From positions 1-64,000 of the forward strand of contig JBGQAU010000005.1 in the NCBI GenBank assembly GCA_041494445.1: DNA of 64,000 nucleotides. Reading direction: 5' to 3'. The position numbers were made by a program, and so were the translations under genes. A model generated the notes under the pieces. It was not told the origin of the DNA and ran no database searches. It saw nothing but the letters and a program-made list of their open reading frames with translations. This document shows, piece after piece, positions 9,234-17,436 of this stretch (within the stretch, counting starts at the first letter, position 1; each line of letters starts with the position of its first letter). This stretch comes from JAIQFR01 sp041494445 (GTDB lineage Bacteria; Acidobacteriota; Polarisedimenticolia; Polarisedimenticolales; JAIQFR01).

Positions 9234-9263
9234 GCTATAGCACAAGCGCTTCACGAGGGTCAA
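9234..9263 (-). promoter_or_regulatory. Sigma70-type promoter of the lipoprotein-phoH-ybeY-era-recO-glyQS operon
   Basis: On the minus strand TTGACC (9258-9263) and TATAGC (9234-9239) are separated by 18 bases. The -10 is preceded by TGTGC, giving an extended -10. Predicted transcription starts about 26 bases before the ATG at 9201. It lies directly downstream of the aspS stop, so this operon appears transcriptionally independent of hisS-aspS. Confidence 0.7.
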
Positions 9264-9281
9264 CGCGGGCCGGCGCGCCGG

Positions 9282-11069
9282 CTACTCCCGCTCGTCCACG
9301 CGCAGGTGGAGATCCCGGAGCTGCCCCGCATCGACCGGCGCCGGCGACGACGTCATGAGGCAGGACGCGCTCGTGGTCTTGGGGAAGGCGATCACGTCGC
9401 GGATCGAGTCCGCGCCCGCCAGCATCGCGCAGATCCGGTCGAATCCCAGCGCGATCCCCCCGTGCGGCGGCGCTCCGGATTCCAGCGCCCGGAGGAGGAA
9501 TCCGAACCTCGCAACGGCCTCTTCCGGCGAGATCGAAAGCGCGCGGAACACCCTCTCCTGGAGGTCCCTCCGGTGGATTCGGATGCTCCCGCCGCCGATC
9601 TCGGTGCCGTTGAGCACCAGGTCGTAGGCCTGCGCGCGAACGGATGCGGGGTCGGACTCGAGCCGGTCGAGGTCCTCCCATCGGGGCGCCGTGAAAGGGT
9701 GGTGGCAGGCCACGAAGCGCCGCTCTTCAGCGTCCCACTGGAGCAGCGGAAAGCGCTCGATCCACAGCAGGTCCCAGCGGTTCGTCGGCACGAGCTTCAG
9801 CTCCGCCGCGATCCTGAGCCTCAGCGCCCCGAGCACGCGGTTACACGCCTCGCGGGTGTCCGCGACGAAGAGCGCGGCGTCGCCTGAAGAAGCGCCGACC
9901 GCCGCGGCCGCCGCGCGCGCCCTGTCCTCTCCCAGCGCCTTGAGCGCAGGCGAGGCGACACCTCCTCCGGGCTCGAGTTTGACGGTCACGAGCCCTTTCG
10001 CCCCCGCCTCCCGGGCCCAGGCGGTCCAGGTGTCCAGCGCTTTCCGCGAGGCCGCGCCCCCTCCCGGAACGGCGATGCCGCGCACCGCGCCCCCGGCGGC
10101 GAGGGCGGAGTCGAACACGGCGAAGCCGCTCCCCTCCGCGGCGCTTCCGGCGTCCCTGAGCTCCAGGCCGAAACGGGTGTCCGGGCGGTCGCTCCCGAAC
10201 CGGTCCATCGCCTCGCCGTAGGGTAGCCGCCGAAATGGAGCGTGGACCTCCACTCCGATCTCCCGGAGCATCCGGACCAACAGCGGCTCCGCCACGTCGT
10301 AGATCGTCTCGGGCTCGGCGAAGGACATCTCCATGTCGATCTGCGTGAACTCGGGCTGGCGGTCGGCCCGGTTGTCCTCGTCGCGGAAGCAGCGCGCGAA
10401 CTGGTAGTAGCGCTCGAACCCCGCGACCATCAGCAGTTGCTTGAAAAGCTGGGGCGACTGGGGCAGCGCGTAGAACTTTCCCCGGTGGATCCGGCTGGGC
10501 ACGAGGTAGTCCCGCGCCCCCTCCGGGGTCGAGCGCGTGAGCATCGGCGTCTCGATCTCGACGAAGCCGAGGTCGTCCAGCACCTTGCGTGTCGCGACGG
10601 CCAGGCGGTGCCGCAACCGCATCGCCGCCTGAAGACGAGGCCGCCTGAGGTCTACGTACCGGTGCGTGAGCCGCGCCTCCTCGTTCGCCTCGATCTCGTC
10701 GTCCACCGGGAACGGGACCGACAGCGCGCGATTGTGGACCATGAGCTCCGCGGCACGGACCTCGACGCGGCCCGTCGGATGGTCGGGGTTGACCGCCTCG
10801 CGCGGGACCGCCACTCCCCGCACGCCCACGACGTCCTCGGCATGGAGGTGCTGCGCCGCGGCGTGGGCCTCGGGAACGCTCGAGGGGTCGAACACCACCT
10901 GCACGCGCCCCGTGGCGTCCCGGATCTCGACGAAGATGAGGTTCCCGAGGTCCCGGCGGCGGTGCACCCATCCGGTAAGGATCACCTCACGTCGCGACGC
11001 CGCGTCGTCCTCCGTGACCCGGCCGCAGCCCACGGTGCGATGCAGCAGCCGCGGCACGTCATTGCCCAT
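9282..11069 (-). CDS. aspS: Aspartyl-tRNA synthetase
   Basis: Class II aspartyl-tRNA synthetase, 595 aa, the usual bacterial length including the GAD insertion domain. The N-terminal OB fold carries GWVHRRRDLGNLIFVEIRD. Catalytic blocks are FARCFRDEDNRADRQPEFTQIDMEM and the C-terminal GGIALGFDRICAMLAG. The OB-fold motif has Leu after RRRD, as in discriminating enzymes such as E. coli, where non-discriminating ones usually have His; this is a tentative reading. The ATG overlaps the end of hisS by 11 bases. hisS-aspS pairing is widespread. Confidence 0.96.
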   Translation of the reverse strand: MGNDVPRLLHRTVGCGRVTEDDAASRREVILTGWVHRRRDLGNLIFVEIRDATGRVQVVFDPSSVPEAHAAAQHLHAEDVVGVRGVAVPREAVNPDHPTGRVEVRAAELMVHNRALSVPFPVDDEIEANEEARLTHRYVDLRRPRLQAAMRLRHRLAVATRKVLDDLGFVEIETPMLTRSTPEGARDYLVPSRIHRGKFYALPQSPQLFKQLLMVAGFERYYQFARCFRDEDNRADRQPEFTQIDMEMSFAEPETIYDVAEPLLVRMLREIGVEVHAPFRRLPYGEAMDRFGSDRPDTRFGLELRDAGSAAEGSGFAVFDSALAAGGAVRGIAVPGGGAASRKALDTWTAWAREAGAKGLVTVKLEPGGGVASPALKALGEDRARAAAAAVGASSGDAALFVADTREACNRVLGALRLRIAAELKLVPTNRWDLLWIERFPLLQWDAEERRFVACHHPFTAPRWEDLDRLESDPASVRAQAYDLVLNGTEIGGGSIRIHRRDLQERVFRALSISPEEAVARFGFLLRALESGAPPHGGIALGFDRICAMLAGADSIRDVIAFPKTTSASCLMTSSPAPVDAGQLRDLHLRVDERE

Positions 11070-12327
11070 GCTTTCCTCCCAGCCGGGCCAGAAGGCCCGG
11101 CTCGTCCACCGTGACCTGCTCCCCGGTGGCCAGGTCCTTGAGCCCGTAACGGCCGGCCGCCAGCTCTCCGTCCCCGATGAACAGCGCGTATCGGGCCCCG
11201 ACGCGCTCCGCCCGCTTGAGCTGCGCCCCCATCGGCCGTTCCACCAGCGGCATCGTCACGCTGACGCCGGCGGCCCGGAGGCGCCGCGCCAGACCGATCG
11301 AAGCGCGCCAGGCCTCTCCCCCGAGGCAGACCAGAAGGAGGTCGGCGCCGGGCCCGCGCCCGCGCTCCGCCGGGAGCAGGAGGATCAAACGCTCGATTCC
11401 CATCGCGAAGCCGAACCCCGGCACGGGCGGCCCGCCGATCTCTTCCACGAGCCCGTCGTACCTTCCGCCGCCGAGGATCGCGTTTTGCGACCCGAGTCCG
11501 CTGGAAACGACCTCGAAGACCGTCCGCTGATAGTAGTCGAGGCCGCGGACGATCCGGGGATCGAGTCGATACGGAATCCCGTAGGCGTCGAGGGCCGACC
11601 GCACTTCGGCGAAGTGCGAGGCGCAGCCCTCGCACAGGTGGTCCAGCGCGCTCGGCGCCTCCTCCAGCAGCTTCCGGTCCTCCTCCACCTTGCAGTCGAA
11701 CACGCGGAGGGGGTTCTCGACCATGCGTCGCTGGCAGTCCTCGCACAGCCGCTCGCGCCGCGGGGCGAGCCAGCCGAGGAGCGCTTCGCGGAAGCGGGGG
11801 CGGCACGCCGCGTCCCCGACGGAGTTGAGCGTCAGCTCACGGTCTCCGATCCCGAGCGCTCCGAGGAACGCCCAGAGCATCTCGATCGTCTCGGCGTCCG
11901 CGAGAGGCTCCGCGGAGCCGAGCACCTCCGCGCCGATCTGGTGGAATTGCCGCTGTCTTCCCTTCTGCGGGCGCTCGTAGCGGAACATCGGGCCGATGTA
12001 GTAGTAACGCTCCGGGAAGCCGGCGGCGACCGTCCGGTGCAGAGCGTGCTCCACGAACGCCCGCACCACGGGCGCCGTGGCCTCCGGGCGCAACGTCACG
12101 GGCTCGTCCCCGGCAAGGAAGGAGTACATCTCCTTGCGCACGATGTCCGTGGACTCCCCCACCGACCGCGCGAACAACTCCGTGGACTCGAGGACCGGCG
12201 TCCTGACCTCGCGGAAACCGTAGCGCTCGAAGATGTCGCGGGCTGTCCGCTCCACGAGCTGCCAGCGTCCGACCTCGTCGGGGAGGATGTCCCGCGTGCC
12301 GCGAATCGCGTGGTACCGGCTCTTCAT
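11059..12327 (-). CDS. hisS: Histidyl-tRNA synthetase
   Basis: Class II histidyl-tRNA synthetase, 422 aa. It starts MKSRYHAIRGTRDILPDE and includes motif 2 (PMFRYERPQKGRQRQFHQIGAE), the histidine-specific signature RGLDYYQRTVFE and motif 3 FGFAMGIERLILLL. The C-terminal anticodon domain follows. The frame is open nearly 2 kb upstream, but the conserved N terminus and the GGAGG 12 bases upstream support the ATG at 12327. It is the first gene of the hisS-aspS unit, driven by the promoter at 12369-12397, and diverges from a PQQ-propeller gene. Confidence 0.96.
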   Translation of the reverse strand: MKSRYHAIRGTRDILPDEVGRWQLVERTARDIFERYGFREVRTPVLESTELFARSVGESTDIVRKEMYSFLAGDEPVTLRPEATAPVVRAFVEHALHRTVAAGFPERYYYIGPMFRYERPQKGRQRQFHQIGAEVLGSAEPLADAETIEMLWAFLGALGIGDRELTLNSVGDAACRPRFREALLGWLAPRRERLCEDCQRRMVENPLRVFDCKVEEDRKLLEEAPSALDHLCEGCASHFAEVRSALDAYGIPYRLDPRIVRGLDYYQRTVFEVVSSGLGSQNAILGGGRYDGLVEEIGGPPVPGFGFAMGIERLILLLPAERGRGPGADLLLVCLGGEAWRASIGLARRLRAAGVSVTMPLVERPMGAQLKRAERVGARYALFIGDGELAAGRYGLKDLATGEQVTVDEPGLLARLGGKHGQ

Positions 12328-12368
12328 GGCTCGGCGGATCCTCCATGCCTCCACCCGAGATTCCGGAG

Positions 12369-12397
12369 CTTGTAGCACATAAAGCCTGTAGGAGCAA
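12369..12397 (-). promoter_or_regulatory. Promoter of hisS-aspS
   Basis: Minus strand TTGCTC (12392-12397) and TACAAG (12369-12374) with a 17-base spacer. TGTGC precedes the -10, the same extended -10 context seen at 9.24 and 56.13 kb. It lies 42 bases before the hisS ATG. Confidence 0.55.
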
Positions 12398-12483
12398 GTG
12401 GTTGCGCGAGACCGTCTGGGCGGTGGGAGCCGATGCGGGCTACAATCGGCCCCTCGTGCGGAGCGGCTCCGCGGGGAGGCCCC

Positions 12484-13386
12484 ATGTTGAGCAACGGTGC
12501 GCGCCGGACCGGCTGGGGAATCGCCACGGCCTTCCTCGTCGCCTCGTCCGCCCTCGCGCAGACCCTCCCTCCGACCCCGGAGACGCCCAACGACTACCCC
12601 TCCGCGCTCCCGCCCCGAAAGAACCCTGCCCCGCCCGCCATGCTGTTCAAGCTCCTCGGCGAGGTGGCGTTGCCCGGCGTCCCCACCGGCCGCGCGCTGG
12701 CGCTGGACGGCGCGAGGATCCTCGTCCCGTTGGAGGGAGGCACGGCGGCGGTCGAGCTTTCGGTGCTGGCGGCGACCCTCGCGGAAGTGGCTCCGGCGGG
12801 AGCCGAGGGCCCGTCCGCGTGGGTGCTGTCCGAGGACGGGCGCTGTCGCGTTCGCACGCTCCCCTCGGGACGGGTCGAGGCGGAGAAGATCGGCGTGTTT
12901 CGCCGGAGATTCCGGCCCGCGTGGAAGCTGCGGGTGCCCGGTGCGACCCCCGCCCCTGCCCTCATTTCGGGACGGCGAGTGTTCTTCGGCTCGGTGGACA
13001 ACCAGGTCTACTGCGTGCGACGCAAGAACGGGCACCGACTCTGGGCGGCGGACCTCGAGGACCGGATCTCGAGCGCCCTGGCGGCGTGGCGCGGGACCCT
13101 CGCCGAGGGCGCAGCGGTCGCGGGAAAGGCCCCACGACCGGAGGTCGAGATGGTGCTCGTCGTGCCGGACGCCGGCGCTTCGCTCGTCGCCCTCGACGCG
13201 TACGACGGCACCCGTCTCGCGACGTTCGAGGTGCCCTCCACCCAGGGGATGCTCGCGACCGGACCCTTGGTTCTTCCCGACGGCCGCGTTGCGGTGGCGC
13301 GCAAGAGTTACGCCTCGAGCGGGGCCGCGCTCCTCCTGCTGCGGCCCGCGGTCGCGGAAGGAGCGTCCAAAACCGGACCAAAATGA
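12484..13386 (+). CDS. Exported PQQ-type beta-propeller repeat protein
   Basis: A 300-aa protein with a signal peptide (MLSNGARRTGW, hydrophobic core, cleavage near ASSALA-Q). The mature part has propeller-blade repeats; the clearest is GSVDNQVYCVRRKNGHRLW, the PQQ/pyrrolo-quinoline blade pattern, and VALDAYDGTRLATFEV is another. Such proteins resemble BamB or dehydrogenase propellers, but the catalytic cofactor residues are not apparent, so the function is unknown. I prefer the ATG at 12484 because it begins the signal peptide; an ATG 17 codons upstream lies next to a TACAAT box (12441-12446) that is a plausible -10. Confidence 0.75.
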   Translation: MLSNGARRTGWGIATAFLVASSALAQTLPPTPETPNDYPSALPPRKNPAPPAMLFKLLGEVALPGVPTGRALALDGARILVPLEGGTAAVELSVLAATLAEVAPAGAEGPSAWVLSEDGRCRVRTLPSGRVEAEKIGVFRRRFRPAWKLRVPGATPAPALISGRRVFFGSVDNQVYCVRRKNGHRLWAADLEDRISSALAAWRGTLAEGAAVAGKAPRPEVEMVLVVPDAGASLVALDAYDGTRLATFEVPSTQGMLATGPLVLPDGRVAVARKSYASSGAALLLLRPAVAEGASKTGPK

Positions 13387-13482
13387 TCTATGATGGGAGA
13401 CGCCCGCGGGGGGACGGCGAACCAACGGGGTGGGAGCGTGCACCGGCGACCGCCTGACCGGCGCCCTCGCCAGGAGAATGCC

Positions 13483-15588
13483 GTGGCCGGGAACACCGAA
13501 GCGCCCGCCTTGAGAGGTCTCGACCGCAACGCCCTGCTCGGCGTTCACCGCACGATGCTGCTCTCTCGAAAGGTGGACGAAAAGGAGATTCAGCTCAAGC
13601 GGCAGAACCGGACGTACTTCCAGATCCCCGGCGTCGGGCATGAGGCCCTGGGCGCGGCAGTCGGGCTCGTGTTCCGGCCGGGTCGTGATTGGTTCTTTTT
13701 CTACTACCGCGACCGCGCGGCGTGCATCTCGCTCGGCATGAGCCCGCGCGACATGTTCCTGCAGGCCGTGGGCTCGGCCGAGTGTCCACAAACCGGCGGA
13801 CGCCAGATGCCCTCGCACTTCTCTTCGCCGGCGCTCCACGTGGCCAGCGTCTCCTCCCCCACCGGCACGCAGTTCCTCCAGGCGGTCGGGTGCGCGGAGG
13901 CCGGGCGCTACGCCGCCTCGCGCGGCGCGCTGCCCGGGGTCCCGTTCGTCGAAGACGAGGTCGCGCTCGTCACCTCGGGCGACGGGACGACCAGCGAGGG
14001 CGAGTTCTGGGAGGCTCTCTCGACGGCAAGCAACCTCAAGCTCCCCGTGGTGTTCCTGATCGAGGACAACGGCTATGCGATCTCGGTTCCGGTGGAGGTC
14101 AACACGCCGGGCGGGAGCATCAGCCGCCTCGTGGCGAGCTTTCCCGATCTCCTGATCCGCGAGGTGGACGGCTGCGATCCGCTGGCATCGTACGACGCCC
14201 TGTGCGCCGCGGCGGCGCACTGCCGCGCGCGCCGCGGCCCCGCCCTCGTGCACGCGCACGTGATCCGGCCCTTGAGCCACTCTCTTTCCGACGACGAGAC
14301 GCTCTACCGCCCGCCCGAGGAGCGCGAGGCGGAAGCGAGGCGCGACCCGATCCGTGCCTTCGCCGATCTCCTCCTGGCCGAGACGATCGTGGACGCCGGC
14401 GTCCTCGAGGCGATCGAAGGGCAGGTGGTGGAGGAAGTGAACGCGGCGGCGGATTCCGCCCTCGCCGCCGCCAGGCCCGAGCCCGCGTCCGCCTTACGGT
14501 GGGTCTACTCGGAGGAAGTGGACCCGACCTCGGACGCGTTCGCGAGCGCACCGGCGCTAGAGGGAAGCCCGACCACCATGGTCGATCTGATCAACGCGTG
14601 CCTCCGCGACGAGATGCGGCGGGACTCACGAATCGTCCTCTTCGGAGAGGACGTGGCGGACGTCTCGCGGGAGGCCGCGATCCCCAGGGTCAAGGGAAAG
14701 GGTGGGGTGTTCAAGGTCACCTGGGGCCTCCAGCGCGAGTTCGGGTCCGATCGCGTGTTCAACTCGCCCCTGGCCGAGGCCAACATCGTCGGGCGGGCGA
14801 TCGGGATGGCCCTGCGCGGTTTGAAGCCCGTCGTGGAGATCCAGTTCTTCGACTACATCTGGCCGGCCTACATGCAGATTCGAGACGAGCTGGCCACGAT
14901 GCGGTGGCGTTCCAACGGAACCTTCAAGGCGCCCGTCGTGGTCCGAGTCGCCTACGGGGGTTACATCCGCGGTGGCTCGACCTACCACAGCCAGTCCGGC
15001 GCCGCGTTGTTCACCGCCAACCCGGGGCTCCGCGTGGTCTGTCCCTCGAACGCCCTCGACGCCAACGGCCTTCTGCGCACCGCCATCCGCTGCGACGACC
15101 CCGTGATCTTCCTCGAGCACAAGCACCTGTACCGCCAGACCCACAATAAGTCGGTCTACCCCGGGCCCGACTTCATGGTGCCGCTCGGGCGCGCCTCCCT
15201 CGTGCGCGAGGGGACGGACCTGACCGTGATCACCTACGGCGCCACCGTGCAGCGCGCTCTCACCGCGGCGCGCAAGGCGGAGGAAGCGGGCGTGTCCACC
15301 GAGATCCTCGACCTTCGATCGCTGTCCCCCGTCGACTGGGAGGCGATCTCGACCTCGGTGCGCAAGACGAGCAAGGCCCTGGTGCTGACCGAGGACTCCC
15401 TCTCCTGGGGGTACGGCGCGGAGATCGCGGCGCGGATCGGAGAGGATCTGCACTCGGACCTCGACGCGCCGGTGCGGCGCGTCGCCGCGACCGACACGTT
15501 CGTCGCGTACGCGCCCGAGCTCGAGGATTTCATCCTGCCGCAAGTGGAGGACATCCTGGAGGCGATCCGCGACCTGGCGGCGTGGTGA
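13483..15588 (+). CDS. Fused alpha-beta E1 component of a branched-chain/2-oxoacid dehydrogenase
   Basis: Thiamine-diphosphate-dependent decarboxylating dehydrogenase, about 701 aa, with the alpha subunit (residues 1 to about 345) and beta subunit (about 365 to 701) in one chain. The alpha part has the ThDP motif GDGTTSEGEFWEALS beginning at 166 and ending at N196. The beta part begins TTMVDLINACLRDEM and includes FGEDVA and VEIQFFDYIWPAYMQI. Closest recognised function is 2-oxoisovalerate dehydrogenase (branched-chain keto acid to acyl-CoA), with E2 and E3 encoded elsewhere. I choose GTG 13483 because AGGAG lies 6 bases upstream; an upstream in-frame start at 13390 lacks one. Confidence 0.88.
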   Translation: MAGNTEAPALRGLDRNALLGVHRTMLLSRKVDEKEIQLKRQNRTYFQIPGVGHEALGAAVGLVFRPGRDWFFFYYRDRAACISLGMSPRDMFLQAVGSAECPQTGGRQMPSHFSSPALHVASVSSPTGTQFLQAVGCAEAGRYAASRGALPGVPFVEDEVALVTSGDGTTSEGEFWEALSTASNLKLPVVFLIEDNGYAISVPVEVNTPGGSISRLVASFPDLLIREVDGCDPLASYDALCAAAAHCRARRGPALVHAHVIRPLSHSLSDDETLYRPPEEREAEARRDPIRAFADLLLAETIVDAGVLEAIEGQVVEEVNAAADSALAAARPEPASALRWVYSEEVDPTSDAFASAPALEGSPTTMVDLINACLRDEMRRDSRIVLFGEDVADVSREAAIPRVKGKGGVFKVTWGLQREFGSDRVFNSPLAEANIVGRAIGMALRGLKPVVEIQFFDYIWPAYMQIRDELATMRWRSNGTFKAPVVVRVAYGGYIRGGSTYHSQSGAALFTANPGLRVVCPSNALDANGLLRTAIRCDDPVIFLEHKHLYRQTHNKSVYPGPDFMVPLGRASLVREGTDLTVITYGATVQRALTAARKAEEAGVSTEILDLRSLSPVDWEAISTSVRKTSKALVLTEDSLSWGYGAEIAARIGEDLHSDLDAPVRRVAATDTFVAYAPELEDFILPQVEDILEAIRDLAAW

Positions 15589-15601
15589 GACGAGGAGAGG
15601 A

Positions 15602-16780
15602 TCAGAACGACGAGAGGATCGCCGGGTCGCCCGTCCACCGCCCGCCCCGCCCCTGAAACGTGCGGCCCCGTCCTCCCCCCCTCGCTCCGAGAAGCTCGGA
15701 GAGCTTCCGGCCGGTGACCGAGACGTCTTCCGGCCCCGCCGGACCGGCCTGGACCAGGAAGGTCACTTCCCCGCCGTCGGGCGCCGCGCCGACCAGCGTC
15801 ACGACCGCCTCCGGGCGCAAGGCGGCCAACGCCGAGGCGATCTCGCGCAGGAAGTCCGGCCCTGACTCCCCGAGGAACCGGGCGAGCCGCGGCCCGGGCT
15901 CGGCGGCCATCTCGGCGGCGATCCGCGCGGCGAGGTCGCGTTCCAGGCTCTTCGCCCGGCGCGCGAGAAGCTTCCGCTCCGCCTGCCAGCCTTCGATCAC
16001 CCCGGCGAACTCCTCTCGCGCCGTCCCGATCCGCGCCTTGAGCGCCTCCTCGACCGCCGCCGCCTCGCGGAGCTCCCGGAGCACGCGGCCCCCGGCGAGA
16101 AACCGGATCCGGGCTCCCCCTCGCGCCGCCTCTGCGTCCACGACCCGCAGCATCTGGATCTCGCCGAGGCGCGCGACGTGGGTGCCACCGCACGTGTTGA
16201 GGTCGAGCGCCTCGATCTCGACCAGGCGGACCTCTCCCACGTGCCCCTCGGGGAGGCCCCGGGTTCGGACCGGGAGCGAGTCGACGGCTTCCGGCGGGAC
16301 CCACCGGGCCGAGACCCGCCGGTCGTGCCGGATTTCCAGGTTGGCCTCCTCCTCGAACGCGAGGAGCCGCTCCGGCGACGGGACCGGTCCTTGGACCTCG
16401 ATCGCCGTGTACCGCTCGCCCAGGTGAAAGGCGGTGGTCGGGAGCCGGTGGCGATCGGCGAGCAGCGAAGTGAGCAGGTGCTGCGCGGTGTGCTGCTGCA
16501 TCCGGTCGAAGCGGAGCGCCGCGTCGATCTCCGCGGTCGCCGGTCCGAGGGGAACCGGGCGCGCGAGGTAATGCAGGATCTTCTCTCCTCGGGTCCTTAC
16601 ATCCAGGACCGGGACCCCGCCGATCTCTCCGCGGTCGGCGGGCTGGCCGCCTCCTTCCGGATAGAAGATCGTCTCCTCGAGGCGTACCCAGGGACGGTCC
16701 GCTTCCACCCCCGCCTCGACCACGGCGGTCGCGAGGCGATACAGGCTCGGGTCCTCGTGGAACCTCTTCCGGTCGGGCAT
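15602..16780 (-). CDS. AlaX-type alanyl-tRNA editing protein with DHHA1-like C terminus
   Basis: Free-standing editing protein that hydrolyses mischarged Ser- or Gly-tRNA-Ala in trans. The 392-aa chain carries the two metal-binding blocks HTAQH (H97, H101) and CGGTH (C197, H201), and the N-terminal LEETIFYPEGGGQPADRG typical of AlaRS/AlaX. A coiled-coil segment (about 215-300) and a C-terminal DHHA1-like domain (GGRGRTFQGRGGRW) make it the longer AlaX-II type. Its ATG overlaps the stop of the biotin carrier gene by one base (TGATG). It converges on the E1 gene with only 13 bases between stops. Confidence 0.88.
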   Translation of the reverse strand: MPDRKRFHEDPSLYRLATAVVEAGVEADRPWVRLEETIFYPEGGGQPADRGEIGGVPVLDVRTRGEKILHYLARPVPLGPATAEIDAALRFDRMQQHTAQHLLTSLLADRHRLPTTAFHLGERYTAIEVQGPVPSPERLLAFEEEANLEIRHDRRVSARWVPPEAVDSLPVRTRGLPEGHVGEVRLVEIEALDLNTCGGTHVARLGEIQMLRVVDAEAARGGARIRFLAGGRVLRELREAAAVEEALKARIGTAREEFAGVIEGWQAERKLLARRAKSLERDLAARIAAEMAAEPGPRLARFLGESGPDFLREIASALAALRPEAVVTLVGAAPDGGEVTFLVQAGPAGPEDVSVTGRKLSELLGARGGGRGRTFQGRGGRWTGDPAILSSF

Positions 16781-17376
16781 CAGCGGACCACGATCAGGAT
16801 CTGCCCTGCGCGAACCTCCTCGGAGTCGGCGCAACGGATCTCTGCGACCACCGCCTCCTCCGGAAACCCCGGGCCGCCGAACGCGATCTGATTGAAGGTC
16901 TTCATGACCTCGACGAGGCCCACCGGATCCCCCGTCCGGACGCGCGCGCCCGGCTCCACGAACGGAGGCGACGCCGGCGAGGGACGGCGGTAGAAGACCC
17001 CGTCCGTCGGCGAGAGCACCGCCCACGACCCCGGCGCCAGCCCCGCTCCCGCGGGATGACCGGGCCTGTCCGCATCGGCGGACAGTCCCTGGCGCTCCCC
17101 GGCGTCCAACGGCGCAAGCTCGAAGAGCACCTGCCCGTGCTCGACCGCGAGCGCGCGGTCGCGTGGAAGCCCGACCGCGACCTTCCCGGCCGCCCCTTCG
17201 GGGAGGACCAGGGCGAACCGGCGGCTGAGGTGCGCGAGGAAGCCGATCCGGCTCCCGGGGCCGAGCAGCGCACCCGGGTGGGGATGGTCCGTCCAGATCC
17301 CCACGAGGGGAGAGACCACCAGGGCCCGCCCGTCCTCGCCGCGTTCCGCCCTGGCCACGAGGATCGGCTCGTTCAT
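16780..17376 (-). CDS. Biotin carboxyl carrier (biotinyl-domain) protein
   Basis: A 198-aa protein whose C-terminal 80 residues form a biotinyl/lipoyl domain. LVEVMKTFNQI places the modified lysine at K159; MKT replaces the more usual MKM but the surrounding pattern is BCCP-like. The N-terminal 115 residues are not recognised. The logical partners, biotin carboxylase and carboxyltransferase, lie on the same strand at 26.2-29.3 kb, separated from it only by the mobile element. GAAGGGG precedes the ATG. A TGC-TAGACT sequence at 17418-17426 (minus) could be its own extended -10. Biotin rather than lipoate is inferred from the context. Confidence 0.8.
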   Translation of the reverse strand: MNEPILVARAERGEDGRALVVSPLVGIWTDHPHPGALLGPGSRIGFLAHLSRRFALVLPEGAAGKVAVGLPRDRALAVEHGQVLFELAPLDAGERQGLSADADRPGHPAGAGLAPGSWAVLSPTDGVFYRRPSPASPPFVEPGARVRTGDPVGLVEVMKTFNQIAFGGPGFPEEAVVAEIRCADSEEVRAGQILIVVR

Positions 17377-17436
17377 CCCGTCACCCCTTCCGGCCGCATC
17401 CTGTCGCGGCTCCGGTAAGTCTAGCATCCCCGCGAC

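Noticed and set aside
9269..9282. GCCGGCGCGCCGGC palindrome directly after the aspS stop
   Set aside because: A possible hairpin but only 14 bases with no loop or T tract; not called a terminator.
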